The notes under the pieces: model-generated
Databases searched by the model: none
Told to the model about the DNA's origin: nothing
What the model saw: only the letters and a program-made list of their open reading frames with translations
Shown: positions 46,830-57,703 of the stretch, piece after piece
Position numbering within the stretch: position 1 is the stretch's first letter
Layout: each line of letters begins with the position of its first letter
Assembly (NCBI RefSeq): GCF_024753215.1
Contig: NZ_JANUGV010000001.1
Coordinates: 682,001 to 746,000 of the forward strand
DNA: 64,000 nucleotides
Source: Massilia solisilvae
GTDB lineage: Bacteria > Pseudomonadota > Gammaproteobacteria > Burkholderiales > Burkholderiaceae_D
Direction of reading: 5' to 3'
Position numbers and translations under genes: made by a program

Positions 46830-48721
46830 TGGACGATATGCTCAAGGATTTCGTCGTCGAGGCGATGGATCTGGCTGTCAATGTAGAAGAACACCTGCTG
46901 CGCCTCGAACGCGACCCCGACAACAAGGAAACGCTCAACGCGGTCTTCCGGTCGTTCCACACGATCAAGGGCGGCGCCGGCTTCATGGGCCTGCCGGCCC
47001 TGGTCACGGCCTGCCACCTGACCGAGAATCTGTTCGACGCGCTACGTAACGGCGCCGCCCCGGTCACGCCGTCGGCAATCGAAGCGTCGCTGCAGGCTTC
47101 CGGTTTCGTGGCCGACCAGCTCAATGACCTGAACAACGGCACCCCGCCCGAGCAGCTGGCGCCGATGCCGCCGGAACTGGAGCGCATGCTGCGCGAGGCG
47201 ATCGAAGGCAAGGGCGCCCCGGCGCCGGCCGCTGCGGCCCCGGCTGCCGCCGCGCCTGCCGCCGCAGCCGCGGTCCCGGCCGAGCCTGTTGCGGCGCCCG
47301 CAGCCGCCAGCGAGCTTGGCGAGGACGGTCTGGACTGGCACGCGATGTACGCGGCCGTGGTCCCGCCCGGTACCGCGCTGCCGCAAGAGCCGGCCCAGCC
47401 GGCTGCGCCGGCGGCCGCCCCGGCTGCTGCCGCGCCGGCCGCCGCCCCGGCCGCCCATCACGATGCCGCAGCCGGCAAGCCTGGCTGGGATGGCGTTGAG
47501 CGCCGCACCGGCGCCCCGGCCGCTGCCGCTGGCGCGGCCAAGGACGAGAGCATCCGCATCGACGCCGTCAAGCTCGACGCGCTGCTCGAAGTGGCCGGCG
47601 AATCGGTGCAGGCCGCAAACCAGGCCGCCGTGCTGCTCGAACGCCTGCAGCAGTTCAAGTTCGAGGGCCAGGCCGCAACGCTGATGGCCACGCTCACCGA
47701 AACGCTCGAGCGCGCCTCGCGCTACTCGGCCGAGCTGCAGCGTGCCACGCTGGCCACCCGCATGCAGCCGGTGGGCCGCCTGTTCCAGAAGTTCCCGCGC
47801 CTGGTGCGTGAGCTGGCCAAGGACCTGGGCAAGGATGTCGAGCTGAACATCGAAGGCGCCGAGACCGAGGTCGACCGCGTGGTGGTGGACAGCCTGTACG
47901 ACCCGCTGGTGCACATGCTGCGCAACGCGCTCGACCACGGTGTCGAGTCGCCCGAGGACCGCGCCGCCATCGGCAAGCCGGCCAAGGCCGTGATCTCGCT
48001 CAAGGCGTGGCAGGAAGCGAACAGCGTCATGATCGTGCTGTCCGACGACGGCCGCGGCATGGACCCGGTCAAGCTCAAGAAGAAGGCCGCCGAGAAGGGG
48101 CTCATTTCCGAGACCGCCGTGCTGTCGGACGACGAGGCCTACCAGCTCGTGTTCTTGCCGGGTTTCTCGACCAAGGAAGTGGCCTCGTCGGTGTCGGGCC
48201 GCGGCGTGGGCATGGACGTGGTCAAGACCGCGGTGGAAAAGAACCGCGGCGTGGTGCGCATCGAATCGGCGCTGGGCAAGGGCACCAAGTTTGCGATCCG
48301 CCTGCCGATCGAACTGTCGATCGTGCCGACCATGCTGGTGTCCACCTCGGGCGCGCTGCTGGCGCTGCCGATGGCGGCAGTGCAGCGCGTGGTCGAGCTG
48401 CCGGAAAGCTTCATGTCGGTTGGCTCCGCGCCGGTGCTCAAGGACCAGGGCGTGCCGCTGCCGGTGCGCTCGCTGGCGCGCGCCCTGTGCTACGAGGACT
48501 GCTCCGAGCGCGTGGGCATCGTGGTCAACGCGCCGCAGCCATACATCCTGGCGGTGGAGGCGGTGGACGGTACGGCCGACCTGGTGATCAAGCCGATGAC
48601 GGCGCTGACGGTGGAAGGCATCACCGGCACCGCGCGCTCGGCCGAGGGCGAGCTGGTGCTGGTGGTCGGGCTGTCGTTCCTGATGGACGGCTGCCGCAAC
48701 AGCGTGAAGCTGGCCGCCTGA
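46829..48721 (+). CDS. cheA: Chemotaxis histidine kinase CheA
   Basis: Central kinase of the chemotaxis pathway. The 630-residue protein has the HPt domain with phosphorylated His44 (RSFHTIKGGAGFMGL), a long Ala/Pro-rich linker (about 130-240) where a CheY-binding P2 domain would normally sit, the dimer domain, the HATPase (HMLRNALDHGVE; DDGRGMD; GRGVGMDVV) and a CheW-like regulatory domain (about 490-625). The lack of a recognisable P2 suggests direct phosphotransfer. Translated together with cheZ. Confidence 0.93.
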   Translation: MDDMLKDFVVEAMDLAVNVEEHLLRLERDPDNKETLNAVFRSFHTIKGGAGFMGLPALVTACHLTENLFDALRNGAAPVTPSAIEASLQASGFVADQLNDLNNGTPPEQLAPMPPELERMLREAIEGKGAPAPAAAAPAAAAPAAAAAVPAEPVAAPAAASELGEDGLDWHAMYAAVVPPGTALPQEPAQPAAPAAAPAAAAPAAAPAAHHDAAAGKPGWDGVERRTGAPAAAAGAAKDESIRIDAVKLDALLEVAGESVQAANQAAVLLERLQQFKFEGQAATLMATLTETLERASRYSAELQRATLATRMQPVGRLFQKFPRLVRELAKDLGKDVELNIEGAETEVDRVVVDSLYDPLVHMLRNALDHGVESPEDRAAIGKPAKAVISLKAWQEANSVMIVLSDDGRGMDPVKLKKKAAEKGLISETAVLSDDEAYQLVFLPGFSTKEVASSVSGRGVGMDVVKTAVEKNRGVVRIESALGKGTKFAIRLPIELSIVPTMLVSTSGALLALPMAAVQRVVELPESFMSVGSAPVLKDQGVPLPVRSLARALCYEDCSERVGIVVNAPQPYILAVEAVDGTADLVIKPMTALTVEGITGTARSAEGELVLVVGLSFLMDGCRNSVKLAA

Positions 48722-48743
48722 AGCCTGGCCCTTACCTCATGCA

Positions 48744-48846
48744 CGTCGTCCCCGCGGAGGCGGGGACCCGTGCTGAGCTTGCCGGCCTGTGTTGCTGTTT
48801 CCAACCACAGCCGCCTCCATGGGTTCCCGCCTCGGCGGGAATGGCG
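48744..48846. repeat. Palindromic repeat family B, copy 5
   Basis: CGTCGTCCCCGCGGAGGCGG at the left; CCATGGGTTCCCGCC...GGCGGGAATGGCG at the right, with the right arm slightly decayed. Located between cheA and its terminator. Confidence 0.75.
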
Positions 48847-48865
48847 TTGAAGTGATAACAAAGTA

Positions 48866-48900
48866 AAAAAGCCTGCGACTTTCCCGTGCGGGCTTTTTTT
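48866..48900 (+). terminator. Terminator of cheZ-cheA
   Basis: AAAAAGCCTGC...GTGCGGGCTTTTTTT: a stem with a long T run about 150 nt after cheA, beyond the repeat. An A run on the other side allows activity in both directions. Confidence 0.8.
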
Positions 48901-48980
48901 GTTTGCATTTATAACAATCAGTTCAAATTTTATTCAGTCATAGCTGGGCAACTTGGAAGAATCGTGCAAAAGGCCGATGC

Positions 48981-49008
48981 TTCCGCGATGCAGCAAATAT
49001 GGCATAAT
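48981..49008 (+). promoter_or_regulatory. Possible promoter of the leu operon
   Basis: CATAAT at 49003-49008 with TTCCGC 16 nt upstream, about 45 nt before the leuC ATG. The -35 box is poor. No leucine-codon leader peptide was seen. Confidence 0.35.
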
Positions 49009-49051
49009 CGAACGAGTCTGCCTTTGCGGACAGCTGAAGGAACGATCGACC

Positions 49052-50452
49052 ATGTTAAAAACGCTCTACGACAAACTCTGGGACTCGCACGTGGTGCGGG
49101 CCGACGCGGACGGCACCACGGTGCTGTATATCGACCGCCACCTGGTCCATGAAGTGACCAGCCCGCAGGCATTCGAAGGCCTGCGCGAGGCCGGCCGGCC
49201 GCTATGGCGCACCTCCGCCAACCTGGCCGTGGTGGACCACAACGTCCCCACCACCGACCGCAAGAACGGCATCGCCGACCCCACCTCGCGCCTGCAGGTC
49301 GAGACGCTGGACGCGAACGCCCAGGCCTTTGGCCTTACCTATTTCAATATCAGCGACAAGCGCCAGGGCATCGTGCACGTGATCGGGCCGGAGCAGGGCG
49401 CCACGCTGCCGGGCATGACGGTGGTGTGCGGCGACTCCCACACCTCGACCCACGGCGCCTTCGGCTGCCTGGCGCACGGCATCGGCACCTCGGAAGTGGA
49501 GCACGTGCTCGCCACCCAGACGCTGCTGGCCAAGAAATCCAGGTCGATGCTGGTCCAGGTGGACGGCCCGCTGCCGCTGGGCGTGACCGCCAAGGACATC
49601 GTGCTGGCCGTGATCGGCCGTATCGGCACCGCCGGCGGCACCGGCTACGCGATCGAATTTGCCGGCTCGACCATCCGTTCGCTGTCGATGGAAGGCCGCA
49701 TGACGGTCTGTAACATGGCGATCGAAGCGGGCGCGCGGGCCGGCATGGTCGCGGTGGACGACACCACCATCGAGTACGTGAAGGGCCGCCCGCTCTCGCC
49801 CAAGGGCGAGCAGTGGGACAAGGCTGTGGCCTACTGGCGCACGCTGCACACCGACCCGGGCGCCAAGTTCGACATGGTGGTCACGCTGAACGCCGGCGAA
49901 ATCCGCCCGCAGGTCACCTGGGGCACCTCGCCCGAGATGGTCACGGCGGTCAACGCCCGCGTGCCCGACCCGGAACTGGAAAAGGACCCGGTGCGCCGCG
50001 ACGCGATGGAAAAGGCGCTGGTGTACATGAACCTCAAGCCGAACACCCGCATCGAGGACATCAAGATCGACAAGGTGTTCATCGGCTCGTGCACCAACTC
50101 GCGCATCGAAGACCTGCGCGCCGCCGCCCAGGTGGTACGCGGCCGCCAGCGCGCCGCCAACGTCAAGCTGGCCATGGTGGTGCCGGGCTCGGGCCTGGTC
50201 AAGGAGCAGGCCGAGCGCGAGGGACTGGACAAGATCTTCAAGGCCGCCGGCTTTGAATGGCGCGAGCCGGGCTGCTCGATGTGCCTGGCCATGAACGCCG
50301 ACCGGCTGGAGCCGGGCGAGCGCTGCGCCTCGACCTCGAACCGCAACTTTGAAGGCCGCCAGGGACAGGGCGGGCGCACCCACCTGGTGTCGCCGGCGAT
50401 GGCCGCAGCGGCTGGTATCGCCGGGCATTTCGTCGATGTACGCGCACTCTGA
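49052..50452 (+). CDS. leuC: 3-isopropylmalate dehydratase, large subunit
   Basis: Works with LeuD to isomerise 2-isopropylmalate to 3-isopropylmalate in leucine synthesis. The 466-residue aconitase-family protein carries the 4Fe-4S ligands in IGSCTNSR (about 346-353) and [10 protein letters not shown] (about 407-416), and substrate residues in [12 protein letters not shown]. Start at 49052 with GAAGGAA upstream. Normal length. Confidence 0.96.
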   Translation: MLKTLYDKLWDSHVVRADADGTTVLYIDRHLVHEVTSPQAFEGLREAGRPLWRTSANLAVVDHNVPTTDRKNGIADPTSRLQVETLDANAQAFGLTYFNISDKRQGIVHVIGPEQGATLPGMTVVCGDSHTSTHGAFGCLAHGIGTSEVEHVLATQTLLAKKSRSMLVQVDGPLPLGVTAKDIVLAVIGRIGTAGGTGYAIEFAGSTIRSLSMEGRMTVCNMAIEAGARAGMVAVDDTTIEYVKGRPLSPKGEQWDKAVAYWRTLHTDPGAKFDMVVTLNAGEIRPQVTWGTSPEMVTAVNARVPDPELEKDPVRRDAMEKALVYMNLKPNTRIEDIKIDKVFIGSCTNSRIEDLRAAAQVVRGRQRAANVKLAMVVPGSGLVKEQAEREGLDKIFKAAGFEWREPGCSMCLAMNADRLEPGERCASTSNRNFEGRQGQGGRTHLVSPAMAAAAGIAGHFVDVRAL

Positions 50453-50477
50453 TCAAAACCATAAGAAAGGACAGAAC

Positions 50478-50600
50478 ATGAAAAAGATTCTCGCCCTCGC
50501 CATCGCCGCATTCGTCCTCACCGGCTGCAATACCATCTCCGGTGTCGGCAAGGATGTGCAAAAAGTCGGACAAGTCATCACTGGCGCCGGAGGCAAGTAA
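50478..50600 (+). CDS. Entericidin A/B family small lipoprotein
   Basis: A 40-residue lipoprotein: KKILALAIAAFVLTGC (lipobox LTGC, Cys17) followed by NTISGVGKDVQKVGQVITG, the hallmark of the entericidin family. In E. coli, EcnA and EcnB form an antidote/toxin-like pair of membrane lipoproteins; here only one gene is seen. Placement between leuC and leuD is a recurrent arrangement in related bacteria. Good ribosome site (GAAAGGA). Confidence 0.9.
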   Translation: MKKILALAIAAFVLTGCNTISGVGKDVQKVGQVITGAGGK

Positions 50601-50611
50601 CGGCGCCGATA

Positions 50612-50695
50612 CGTCATCCCGGCGACAGCCGGGATCCATGCTGAGCGCGCGACATCGCACACGGTCCATGGGTCCCGGCTTTCGCCGGGACGACG
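50612..50695. repeat. Palindromic repeat family B, copy 6
   Basis: CGTCATCCCGGCGACAGCCGG at the left and CCGGCTTTCGCCGGGACGACG at the right; the hairpin stem differs from other copies (CCCGGC instead of CCCCGC). It lies inside the leu operon between the entericidin gene and leuD. Confidence 0.75.
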
Positions 50696-50713
50696 CGATT
50701 TAAATGAAGGAGT

Positions 50714-50728
50714 GCCCCCCGAAGGGGC
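50714..50728 (+). promoter_or_regulatory. leuD: Hairpin covering the likely leuD ribosome binding site
   Basis: GCCCC-CCGAA-GGGGC forms a 5-bp all-GC stem. The only good Shine-Dalgarno for the ATG at 50736 (AAGGGG, 50722-50727) is inside it. Confidence 0.45.
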
Positions 50729-50735
50729 AAACAAG

Positions 50736-51383
50736 ATGGAAAAATTCACCGTACATCAAGGGCTGGTGGTGCCGCTGGACCGCGCCAACGTGGACACCGA
50801 CGCCATCATCCCCAAGCAGTTCCTCAAGTCGATCCGGCGCACCGGCTTCGGCCCCAACCTGTTCGACGAATGGCGCTACCTCGATCACGGCGAGCCGGGC
50901 ATGGACAACAGCCGCCGCCCGCTGAACCCGGACTTCGTGCTGAACCAGCCGCGCTACCAGGGCGCATCGATCCTGCTGGCGCGTAAGAACTTCGGCTGCG
51001 GCTCGTCGCGCGAGCATGCGCCGTGGGCGCTGCAGCAGTACGGCTTCCGCGCGATCATCGCTCCCAGCTTCGCCGACATCTTCTTCAACAACTGCTACAA
51101 GAGCGGCCTGTTGCCGATCGTGCTGTCCGAAGCGCAAGTGGACCACCTGTTCAACGAAGTGAAGGCCTTCCCCGGCTTCAAGCTGGTGGTGGACCTGCAG
51201 CAGCAGGTCGTGTCAACGCCGGAAGGCAGCCAGACGTTCAAGTTCGACATCGACGAGTTCCGCAAGTACTGCCTGCTGAACGGCCTGGACGACATCGGCC
51301 TGACCCTGCGCCACGCAGACGAAATCCGCGCGTTCGAGGAACGCCACCTGGCCAGCCAGCCCTGGCTTGCCAACGTCATCTGA
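50736..51383 (+). CDS. leuD: 3-isopropylmalate dehydratase, small subunit
   Basis: Swivel domain partner of LeuC. The 215-residue protein has the family start [23 protein letters not shown] and the substrate loop [14 protein letters not shown]. The ATG at 50736 is preferred; a GTG 24 nt upstream is in frame but badly spaced from GAAGGAG. Eight nt before leuB. Normal length. Confidence 0.95.
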   Translation: MEKFTVHQGLVVPLDRANVDTDAIIPKQFLKSIRRTGFGPNLFDEWRYLDHGEPGMDNSRRPLNPDFVLNQPRYQGASILLARKNFGCGSSREHAPWALQQYGFRAIIAPSFADIFFNNCYKSGLLPIVLSEAQVDHLFNEVKAFPGFKLVVDLQQQVVSTPEGSQTFKFDIDEFRKYCLLNGLDDIGLTLRHADEIRAFEERHLASQPWLANVI

Positions 51384-51391
51384 AAGAGAAC

Positions 51392-52462
51392 ATGAAGATC
51401 GCAATCCTGCCGGGCGACGGCATTGGCCCGGAAATCATGGCGCAGGCCGTCAAGGTGCTGAACGCGCTGGGCGAAAAGTTTGAAATGGAAACCGCGGACG
51501 TAGGCGGCGCCGGCTATGCCGCGCACGGCCATCCGCTGCCCCCAAGCACGCTGGCGCTGGCCAAAGCGGCCGACGCCGTGCTGTTCGGCGCCGTTGGCGA
51601 CTTCAAGTACGACAACCTGGAGCGCGCCCTGCGCCCCGAGCAGGCGATCCTGGGCCTGCGCCGCGAACTGAGCCTGTTCGCCAACCTGCGTCCCGCGATC
51701 CTGTACCCCGAACTGGCCGGCGCCTCCACGCTCAAGCCCGAGGTGGTCTCGGGCCTGGACATCCTGATCATCCGCGAGCTGACCGGCGACATCTACTTCG
51801 GCAAGCCGCGCGGCGTGCGCGAGTGCCCGGACGGCCCGTTCAAAGGCCAGCGCGAGGGCTTCGACACCATGCGCTACGCGGAAGGCGAAATCCGCCGCAT
51901 CGCCCATGTGGCGTTCCAGGCGGCGCAAAAGCGCGGCCGCCGCGTCACCAGCGTGGACAAGGCCAACGTGCTCGAGACCTTCCAGTTCTGGCGCGACATC
52001 GTCACCGACGTGCACAAGGAATACCCGGACGTCGAGCTCGACCACATGTACGTCGATAACGCCGCCATGCAGCTCGTGCGTGCGCCCAAGAAGTTCGACG
52101 TGATCGTCACCGGCAACATGTTCGGCGATATCCTGTCCGATGCCGCCGCCATGCTGACCGGCTCGATCGGCATGCTGCCGTCGGCCTCGCTGGACGCCAA
52201 CAACAAGGGCCTGTACGAGCCGTCGCACGGCTCGGCGCCGGACATCGCCGGCAAGGGCGTGGCCAATCCGCTGGCGACCATCCTGTCCGCCGCGATGATG
52301 CTGCGCTTCTCGCTGAACCGCGCCGAGCAGGCCGACCGCATCGAGAACGCGGTCAAGCGTGTGCTGGCGCAAGGGCTGCGCACGCCGGACATTTTTGAAG
52401 CGGGCACCACGCGCGTCGGAACCGAACAGATGGGCGATGCGGTGGTCAAAGCGCTCGCATAG
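51392..52462 (+). CDS. leuB: 3-isopropylmalate dehydrogenase
   Basis: Oxidatively decarboxylates 3-isopropylmalate to the leucine precursor 2-oxoisocaproate with NAD. The 356-residue protein has the nucleotide-binding start [11 protein letters not shown], the substrate region [13 protein letters not shown], and the metal/substrate site [12 protein letters not shown] with [14 protein letters not shown]. Ends 26 nt before asd. Confidence 0.96.
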   Translation: MKIAILPGDGIGPEIMAQAVKVLNALGEKFEMETADVGGAGYAAHGHPLPPSTLALAKAADAVLFGAVGDFKYDNLERALRPEQAILGLRRELSLFANLRPAILYPELAGASTLKPEVVSGLDILIIRELTGDIYFGKPRGVRECPDGPFKGQREGFDTMRYAEGEIRRIAHVAFQAAQKRGRRVTSVDKANVLETFQFWRDIVTDVHKEYPDVELDHMYVDNAAMQLVRAPKKFDVIVTGNMFGDILSDAAAMLTGSIGMLPSASLDANNKGLYEPSHGSAPDIAGKGVANPLATILSAAMMLRFSLNRAEQADRIENAVKRVLAQGLRTPDIFEAGTTRVGTEQMGDAVVKALA

Positions 52463-52488
52463 GATTCTTAAACATTCAAAGGAAGATG

Positions 52489-53616
52489 ATGAAATTAGTA
52501 GGCCTGGTAGGTTGGCGCGGTATGGTCGGTTCCGTCCTGATGAAGCGCATGCAGGACGAAGGCGACTTCGACCACATCGAGCCGGTGTTCTTCACGACGT
52601 CGAACCCGGGCGGTGATGCGCCGAAGATGGCGAAGAACGAGACCAAGCTGAAAAGCGCCACCGACATCGCCGAGCTGTCCCGCTGCGAGATCATCATCTC
52701 GTGCCAGGGCGGAGACTACACCACCGAGATGTTCCCCAAGCTGCGCGCCGCGGGCTGGAACGGCTACTGGATCGACGCCGCCTCGACCCTGCGCATGAAG
52801 GACGACGCGGTGATCGTGCTCGACCCGGTCAACCTGGACGTCATCAAGAACGCGATGGCGAAGGGCGTCAAGAACTTCGTCGGCGGTAACTGCACCGTGT
52901 CGTGCATGCTGATGGGCCTGGGCGGCCTGTTCCAGCACGACCTGGTGGACTGGATGACCTCCATGACCTACCAGGCCGCGTCCGGCGGCGGCGCGCAGCA
53001 CATGCGCGAGCTGCTCACCCAGTTCGGCACCATCAACAGCGCCATCCGCCACCTGCTGGACGACCCGGCCTCGGCCATCCTCGAGATCGACCGTTCGGTG
53101 CTGGCGATCCAGCACGGCCTGTCGGCCGAAGAGACCAAGCAGTTCGGCGTGCCGCTGGCCGGCAACCTGATCCCCTGGATCGACAAGGACCTGGGCAACG
53201 GCCAGTCGCGCGAGGAATGGAAGGGCGGCGCCGAGACCAACAAGATCCTCGGCCGCGGCGAAGCCTTCGGCACCGCGGCGACCCCGGTCGATGGCCTGTG
53301 CGTGCGCATCGGCGCCATGCGCTGCCACTCGCAGGCGCTGACCATCAAGCTGAAAAAGGACGTGCCGCTGGACGAGATCAACGACATCATCGCCTCGCAT
53401 AACCAGTGGGTGAAGGTGGTGCCGAACACGCGCGAGGCATCGATGACCGACCTGACCCCGGCCGCCGTCACCGGTAGCCTGACCATCCCGGTCGGCCGCC
53501 TGCGCAAGATGTCGATGGGCCCGGAGTACCTGTCCGCGTTCACCGTTGGCGACCAGCTGCTGTGGGGCGCCGCCGAGCCGCTGCGCCGCATGCTGCGCAT
53601 CGTGCTGGACAAGTAA
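52489..53616 (+). CDS. asd: Aspartate-semialdehyde dehydrogenase
   Basis: Makes aspartate semialdehyde for lysine, threonine and methionine, and thus supplies DapA. With the second ATG (52489) the catalytic Cys in VGGNCTVSC is residue 135, as in E. coli, and the AAAGGA spacing is better than for the ATG at 52486. NADP site [15 protein letters not shown]; substrate motif [14 protein letters not shown]. 375 residues, normal. It follows leuB closely, then a terminator. Confidence 0.96.
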   Translation: MKLVGLVGWRGMVGSVLMKRMQDEGDFDHIEPVFFTTSNPGGDAPKMAKNETKLKSATDIAELSRCEIIISCQGGDYTTEMFPKLRAAGWNGYWIDAASTLRMKDDAVIVLDPVNLDVIKNAMAKGVKNFVGGNCTVSCMLMGLGGLFQHDLVDWMTSMTYQAASGGGAQHMRELLTQFGTINSAIRHLLDDPASAILEIDRSVLAIQHGLSAEETKQFGVPLAGNLIPWIDKDLGNGQSREEWKGGAETNKILGRGEAFGTAATPVDGLCVRIGAMRCHSQALTIKLKKDVPLDEINDIIASHNQWVKVVPNTREASMTDLTPAAVTGSLTIPVGRLRKMSMGPEYLSAFTVGDQLLWGAAEPLRRMLRIVLDK

Positions 53617-53637
53617 GCGACCCGCGTCGCTGCCAAG

Positions 53638-53668
53638 TGGGCGCCCCGACGGGCGCCCATTTTCGTTT
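53638..53668 (+). terminator. Terminator after asd
   Basis: TGGGCGCCC-CGAC-GGGCGCCCA followed by TTTTCGTTT, 21 nt after the stop codon. Confidence 0.85.
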
Positions 53669-53682
53669 CCAGCCCGCATTGC

Positions 53683-53766
53683 GTAGGGGGGGCGGGTCTC
53701 CCGCCCACGCGTTCGGGTAAAGCTTGCGCCGCCTGGACGCGTGGGCAGGAAACCTGCCCACCCTAC
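53683..53766. repeat. Palindromic repeat family A, copy 5 (paired element)
   Basis: GTAGGGGGGGCGGG at the left (one base off the usual edge) and CCTGCCCACCCTAC at the right. Short centre of the same size as the copy at 31123. Confidence 0.8.
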
Positions 53767-53884
53767 CTGTCCTCAATACCATTTCGCCAACCTTCATGGC
53801 GAATTGACAGCGTATTACCCCGATCGCGGTGCCATCTCGTCCACAAAGCACGGCAAGCATAGGCGGTGTTGACCAGAAAACTTG

Positions 53885-53900
53885 CATGCTCTAGAGCATG
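53885..53900. promoter_or_regulatory. Perfect 16-bp palindrome upstream of fimV
   Basis: CATGCTCTAGAGCATG, centred 71 nt before the fimV start. Candidate operator or RNA hairpin; TTGACC at 53872-53877 could be an overlapping -35 box. Confidence 0.45.
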
Positions 53901-53963
53901 ATGTTATGTTCTTGCGACCTGTGTGGGAAACTCTTGTCCCGGCCAACCCATTCCGTCCCGACT

Positions 53964-56897
53964 ATGCAATCCAACCGTCCTATGATCATCTCGTCCGCGC
54001 TGAAAACGCTCACCGCGTCAGTCGCCAGTGCCGTGCTGGTCACGTCCAGCGCGCAGGCTGCGGGACTTGGCAAGCTCACGGTGCTCTCGGCACTGGGCCA
54101 ACCGCTGCGCGCCGAGATCGAACTGACGCAGGTCGCCGAAGACGAGGCTTCCGGGCTTGCCGCCAAACTGGCGTCGCCCGAGGCATTCCGCGTCGCGAAC
54201 ATCGAATTCAACCCCGCGCTGCTGTCGCTGCGGTTCGCGGTGGAGCACCGGGCGGGCCGCCAGTTCATCAGGATCACCTCGACACAGCCGCTGAACGAGC
54301 CGTTCGTGGACATGCTGCTCGAGCTGTCCTGGAACAATGGCAAGCTGGTGCGCGAATACACCTTCCTGCTCGATCCGGCCGAGCTGCGCGGCACGCAGTC
54401 GGCCCAGGTTGGCCCGGTCGAGCCGGCACACAGCCGCGCCGCCCAGCAGGCGCCGGCGCCGGAAGCCGCGGCCATGCCGGCCGCCAAGCCGCGTGCCCGC
54501 GCCGAGCGCGCCGACGAGCCGGCCGAGCCGAAGCGCCGCGCCGCCACCGAATACCGGGTCAAGCCGGGTGAAACGCTGGGCCGCATCGCCGCCCAGCTCA
54601 AGCCGGCCAACATCTCGCTCGACATGATGCTGGTCGCGCTGTACCGCGCCAATCCGGATGCCTTCATCGGCCACAACATGAACCGCCTGCGCTCGGGCGA
54701 GATCCTGTCGGTGCCCGACAGCGACGCGATCCGCGGCATCGGCGAAGGCGAGGCGCGCGGCATGGTGGTCGCCCACGCGGCCGACTTCAACGCCTACCGC
54801 AACAAGCTGGCCGGCCAGGTGGCAACCAGCGAGGCGGTCAAGGCGCCGCAGGCCGGCCAGAGCGCGGCCGGCAAGATCACCGCCAAGGTCGAGGAGCGTC
54901 CGACCGCCGCCAACGAAGCACAGGACCAGCTGCGCCTGTCCAAGGCAGTGCCGGCCCAGGGCGCGGGCGGCAAGGGCACCACGGTCTCGGCCGAGGACCT
55001 GGTCGCCAAGGAAAAGGCGCTGGCCGACGCCCAGGCCCGCGTGCGCGAGCTGGAGAAGAATGTCAGCGATCTGGAAAAGCTGGTCACGGTGAAGAACAAG
55101 GCTGGCGCGGACGCCGCCGCCAACGCCAGGCAGGAGGCTAAGCCGGCGCCTGCCGCCAGCGTGCCGGCCAAGGAAGCGGCCAAGCCGGCGGCCAAACCCG
55201 TCGCCAAGCCCGCGCCCACGCCGCCGGCGAAGGCCGCGCCGCCCGAGCCGAGCCTGGTCGATACGCTGATGGCGAACATCACCTACATCGGCGCCGGCCT
55301 GGCCGTGGCGCTGCTGGCCGCGTTCGGCCTGTCGCGCCGCCGCAAGAAGCCGGCCGACGACAGCCAGGCGCACGAGCCGTCGCTGCTGGGGGTGCCGACC
55401 GAGCACACCCACTCGCTGTTCGCCGAAACGGGCGGGCAGAGCGTGGACACCAATAACAGCGTGTTCAACTCCAGCTTCGCACCCTCGGCCAGCCAGCTCG
55501 ACACCAATGAAGTCGATCCGGTCGCCGAAGCGGACGTGTACATCGCCTACGGCCGCGATGCGCAGGCCGAGGAAATCCTGAAGGAAGCGCTGCGCGCCCA
55601 TCCCGACCGCCATTCGGTGCGCCTGAAGCTGCTCGAGATCTACGCCGCCCGCAAGGACCAGCGCGCGTTCGAGACCCAGGCCGCCGAGCTGTACAGCCTG
55701 ACCCGCGGCGCCGGCGACGAGTGGGCGCAGGCCGCCGCGCTCGGCCTGTCGATCGATCCGCTCAACCCGATGTACGCGGGCGCCGCCGGTGCTCCCGCCC
55801 CGGCTGCCCAGTCCGACGAGGAGGCCGGCCAGAAGGCCCTGCTGTCGCAGGAACTGGAGCAGACCTTCGCCCCGGCCGAGCCGCGCGCCGCAACCGACGA
55901 CGACTTCAAGCTCGAGTCCGAGTCGACCGCGCTGCCGCAGGTCGACGCCGAAGCGGTGGTGCCGCAGGAAGAGCCGAACCAGGACGAGCACGTGCTCGAC
56001 TTCGACCTGGGCGGCCTGTCGTTCGAGCCGGTGTCGGCCACCGAACCGATCGCCATGCCGGCGCCGACCGAGGCGCCGCAGGAGAGCGCCACCGAGGTGC
56101 CGGACCTGGCGTTCGACGCCGCGCCCGCTGCCGCAAGCGAGCCGGAGCCGGCTGGCGTGACCGACCTGGAATTCAACGTCGAGCCGATCGCCGCCACCGA
56201 GCCGGCCACCCGGGAAGAGGATGTGAAGCCCGCCGAAGCCGCGCCGGAACAGCCGTTCGACCTGGCCTTCGACATGGACTTCGACGCCCCGGCCGCGGCC
56301 GCGCCGGCCCCCGCCGCCGATGACGAGCACACCGACGCGCCGGCCGGCGCGGATGACCTGGCGCTCGACCTCTCGCTCGATGCGCCGGGCCATGGCATCG
56401 ACATGGCCGACCTGGCCAAGGAATTCGACCTGCCCGACCTGCCCAAGGCCCAGGAAGAGCAGCCGCACGCGGCGGACAAGGATCCGCTGTTCGACCTGGA
56501 CACGATGGACTTCGGCGCGCACGACACCCCGGCCGCCACGCCGGCGCCGCAGGTGTCAAGCGAGGCTGCGCAGGACGACCCGTTCGCGCTGCCCGAACTG
56601 CCGGCGGCGCAGGCCCCGGCGGCTACGGCCAGCGCGCCGCAGTTCGACCTGTCCGACATCGACCTGGACCTGCCGGGCGGCGAAACCGCCGCGTCGGTGC
56701 CGGAAGTGGCGATGGCCGAGGCCGACGGCGAGATGTCGGCCGCCCACATGGAAATGGAAACCAAGCTCGACCTGGCCATCGCCTATCAGGAAATCGGTGA
56801 CAAGGACGGTGCGCGCGAACTGCTTGATGAAGTCATCGAAGGTGGCAACAGCGAACAGGTGAGCAAGGCCCAGGCGCTGCGAGACCAGTTGGCGTGA
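53964..56897 (+). CDS. fimV: FimV-type polar LysM protein
   Basis: A large inner-membrane protein that organises the cell pole and supports type IV pili in Pseudomonas. The 977-residue product has a signal peptide (to about residue 35), a beta domain ([21 protein letters not shown]), a LysM motif ([23 protein letters not shown], about 198-250), a coiled coil (about 345-385), a transmembrane helix (about 435-455), a long acidic Ala/Glu/Pro-rich cytoplasmic part, and the C-terminal FimV TPR ([21 protein letters not shown]). Several in-frame starts exist (53898, 53964, 53982) and none has a clear ribosome site. GTGA overlap with truA. Confidence 0.9.
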   Translation: MQSNRPMIISSALKTLTASVASAVLVTSSAQAAGLGKLTVLSALGQPLRAEIELTQVAEDEASGLAAKLASPEAFRVANIEFNPALLSLRFAVEHRAGRQFIRITSTQPLNEPFVDMLLELSWNNGKLVREYTFLLDPAELRGTQSAQVGPVEPAHSRAAQQAPAPEAAAMPAAKPRARAERADEPAEPKRRAATEYRVKPGETLGRIAAQLKPANISLDMMLVALYRANPDAFIGHNMNRLRSGEILSVPDSDAIRGIGEGEARGMVVAHAADFNAYRNKLAGQVATSEAVKAPQAGQSAAGKITAKVEERPTAANEAQDQLRLSKAVPAQGAGGKGTTVSAEDLVAKEKALADAQARVRELEKNVSDLEKLVTVKNKAGADAAANARQEAKPAPAASVPAKEAAKPAAKPVAKPAPTPPAKAAPPEPSLVDTLMANITYIGAGLAVALLAAFGLSRRRKKPADDSQAHEPSLLGVPTEHTHSLFAETGGQSVDTNNSVFNSSFAPSASQLDTNEVDPVAEADVYIAYGRDAQAEEILKEALRAHPDRHSVRLKLLEIYAARKDQRAFETQAAELYSLTRGAGDEWAQAAALGLSIDPLNPMYAGAAGAPAPAAQSDEEAGQKALLSQELEQTFAPAEPRAATDDDFKLESESTALPQVDAEAVVPQEEPNQDEHVLDFDLGGLSFEPVSATEPIAMPAPTEAPQESATEVPDLAFDAAPAAASEPEPAGVTDLEFNVEPIAATEPATREEDVKPAEAAPEQPFDLAFDMDFDAPAAAAPAPAADDEHTDAPAGADDLALDLSLDAPGHGIDMADLAKEFDLPDLPKAQEEQPHAADKDPLFDLDTMDFGAHDTPAATPAPQVSSEAAQDDPFALPELPAAQAPAATASAPQFDLSDIDLDLPGGETAASVPEVAMAEADGEMSAAHMEMETKLDLAIAYQEIGDKDGARELLDEVIEGGNSEQVSKAQALRDQLA

Positions 56898-57694
56898 AGA
56901 GAATCGCACTCGGTGTCCAGTATGTCGGCACCGCATGGAATGGATACCAGAAGCAGCCTGCACGCGACACCGTGCAGGACCAGCTTGAAATAGCGCTCGA
57001 AAAGTTCGCCTGCACCCCGGTCGCGACCACCTGCGCCGGCCGCACCGACGCCGGCGTGCACGCGATCGAGCAAGTGGTGCACTTCGACACCGATCTGTCG
57101 CGCGCCATGCAGTCGTGGGTGCGCGGCGTGAACGCCTTCCTGCCCGATTCGATCGTGGTGCGCTGGGCCGCCGAGGTGCCGCCTGACGCGCAGGGCAACG
57201 AGTTCCACGCGCGCTTCTCGGCGCGCTCGCGCACCTACCGCTACGTGCTGTACAACCATCCCAATCCGTCGGCGCTGCTGGCCGACCGGGCCGGCTGGGT
57301 GTTCCGGCCGCTGGACGTGGAGCGCATGCGCGAGGGCGCGCGGCACCTGATCGGCACGCATGACTTCTCGTCGTTCCGCGCATCGGGCTGCCAGGCCAGG
57401 TCGCCCGTCAAGGACATGCACGAGGTGTCGGTCGAGCGCCACGGCGACCTGATCGTCTTCACCGTGCGCGCCAGCGCCTTCCTGCACCACATGGTGCGCA
57501 ACATCGTCGGCGCGCTGATCTACGTGGGCCAGGGCCGCAACGAACCGGACTGGATCGAACACGTCCTGAACAGCCGCGACCGCGACGCCGCCGCGCCCAC
57601 CTTCATGCCCGACGGCCTGTACCTGGCCAAAATCGAGTACGATCCCAAGTGGGGCCTGCCGCAGGAAGAGGGCGCGCCGCTGCCCTGGCTGTAA
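56894..57694 (+). CDS. truA: tRNA pseudouridine(38-40) synthase
   Basis: Converts uridines 38-40 in the anticodon stem-loop of tRNAs to pseudouridine. The 266-residue protein starts with GTG at 56894, overlapping the fimV stop (GTGA). Catalytic Asp52 lies in [11 protein letters not shown]; further motifs are [15 protein letters not shown] and [11 protein letters not shown]. Normal length. fimV-truA-trpF order is usual in beta- and gamma-proteobacteria. Confidence 0.95.
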   Translation: MKRIALGVQYVGTAWNGYQKQPARDTVQDQLEIALEKFACTPVATTCAGRTDAGVHAIEQVVHFDTDLSRAMQSWVRGVNAFLPDSIVVRWAAEVPPDAQGNEFHARFSARSRTYRYVLYNHPNPSALLADRAGWVFRPLDVERMREGARHLIGTHDFSSFRASGCQARSPVKDMHEVSVERHGDLIVFTVRASAFLHHMVRNIVGALIYVGQGRNEPDWIEHVLNSRDRDAAAPTFMPDGLYLAKIEYDPKWGLPQEEGAPLPWL

Positions 57695-57703
57695 GAGGAC
57701 ATC

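Larger units (their letters stand above)
53617..53963. other. Region between asd and fimV
   Basis: 347 nt holding a terminator, a family A repeat and a perfect 16-bp palindrome before fimV. No additional gene seen. Confidence 0.6.
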
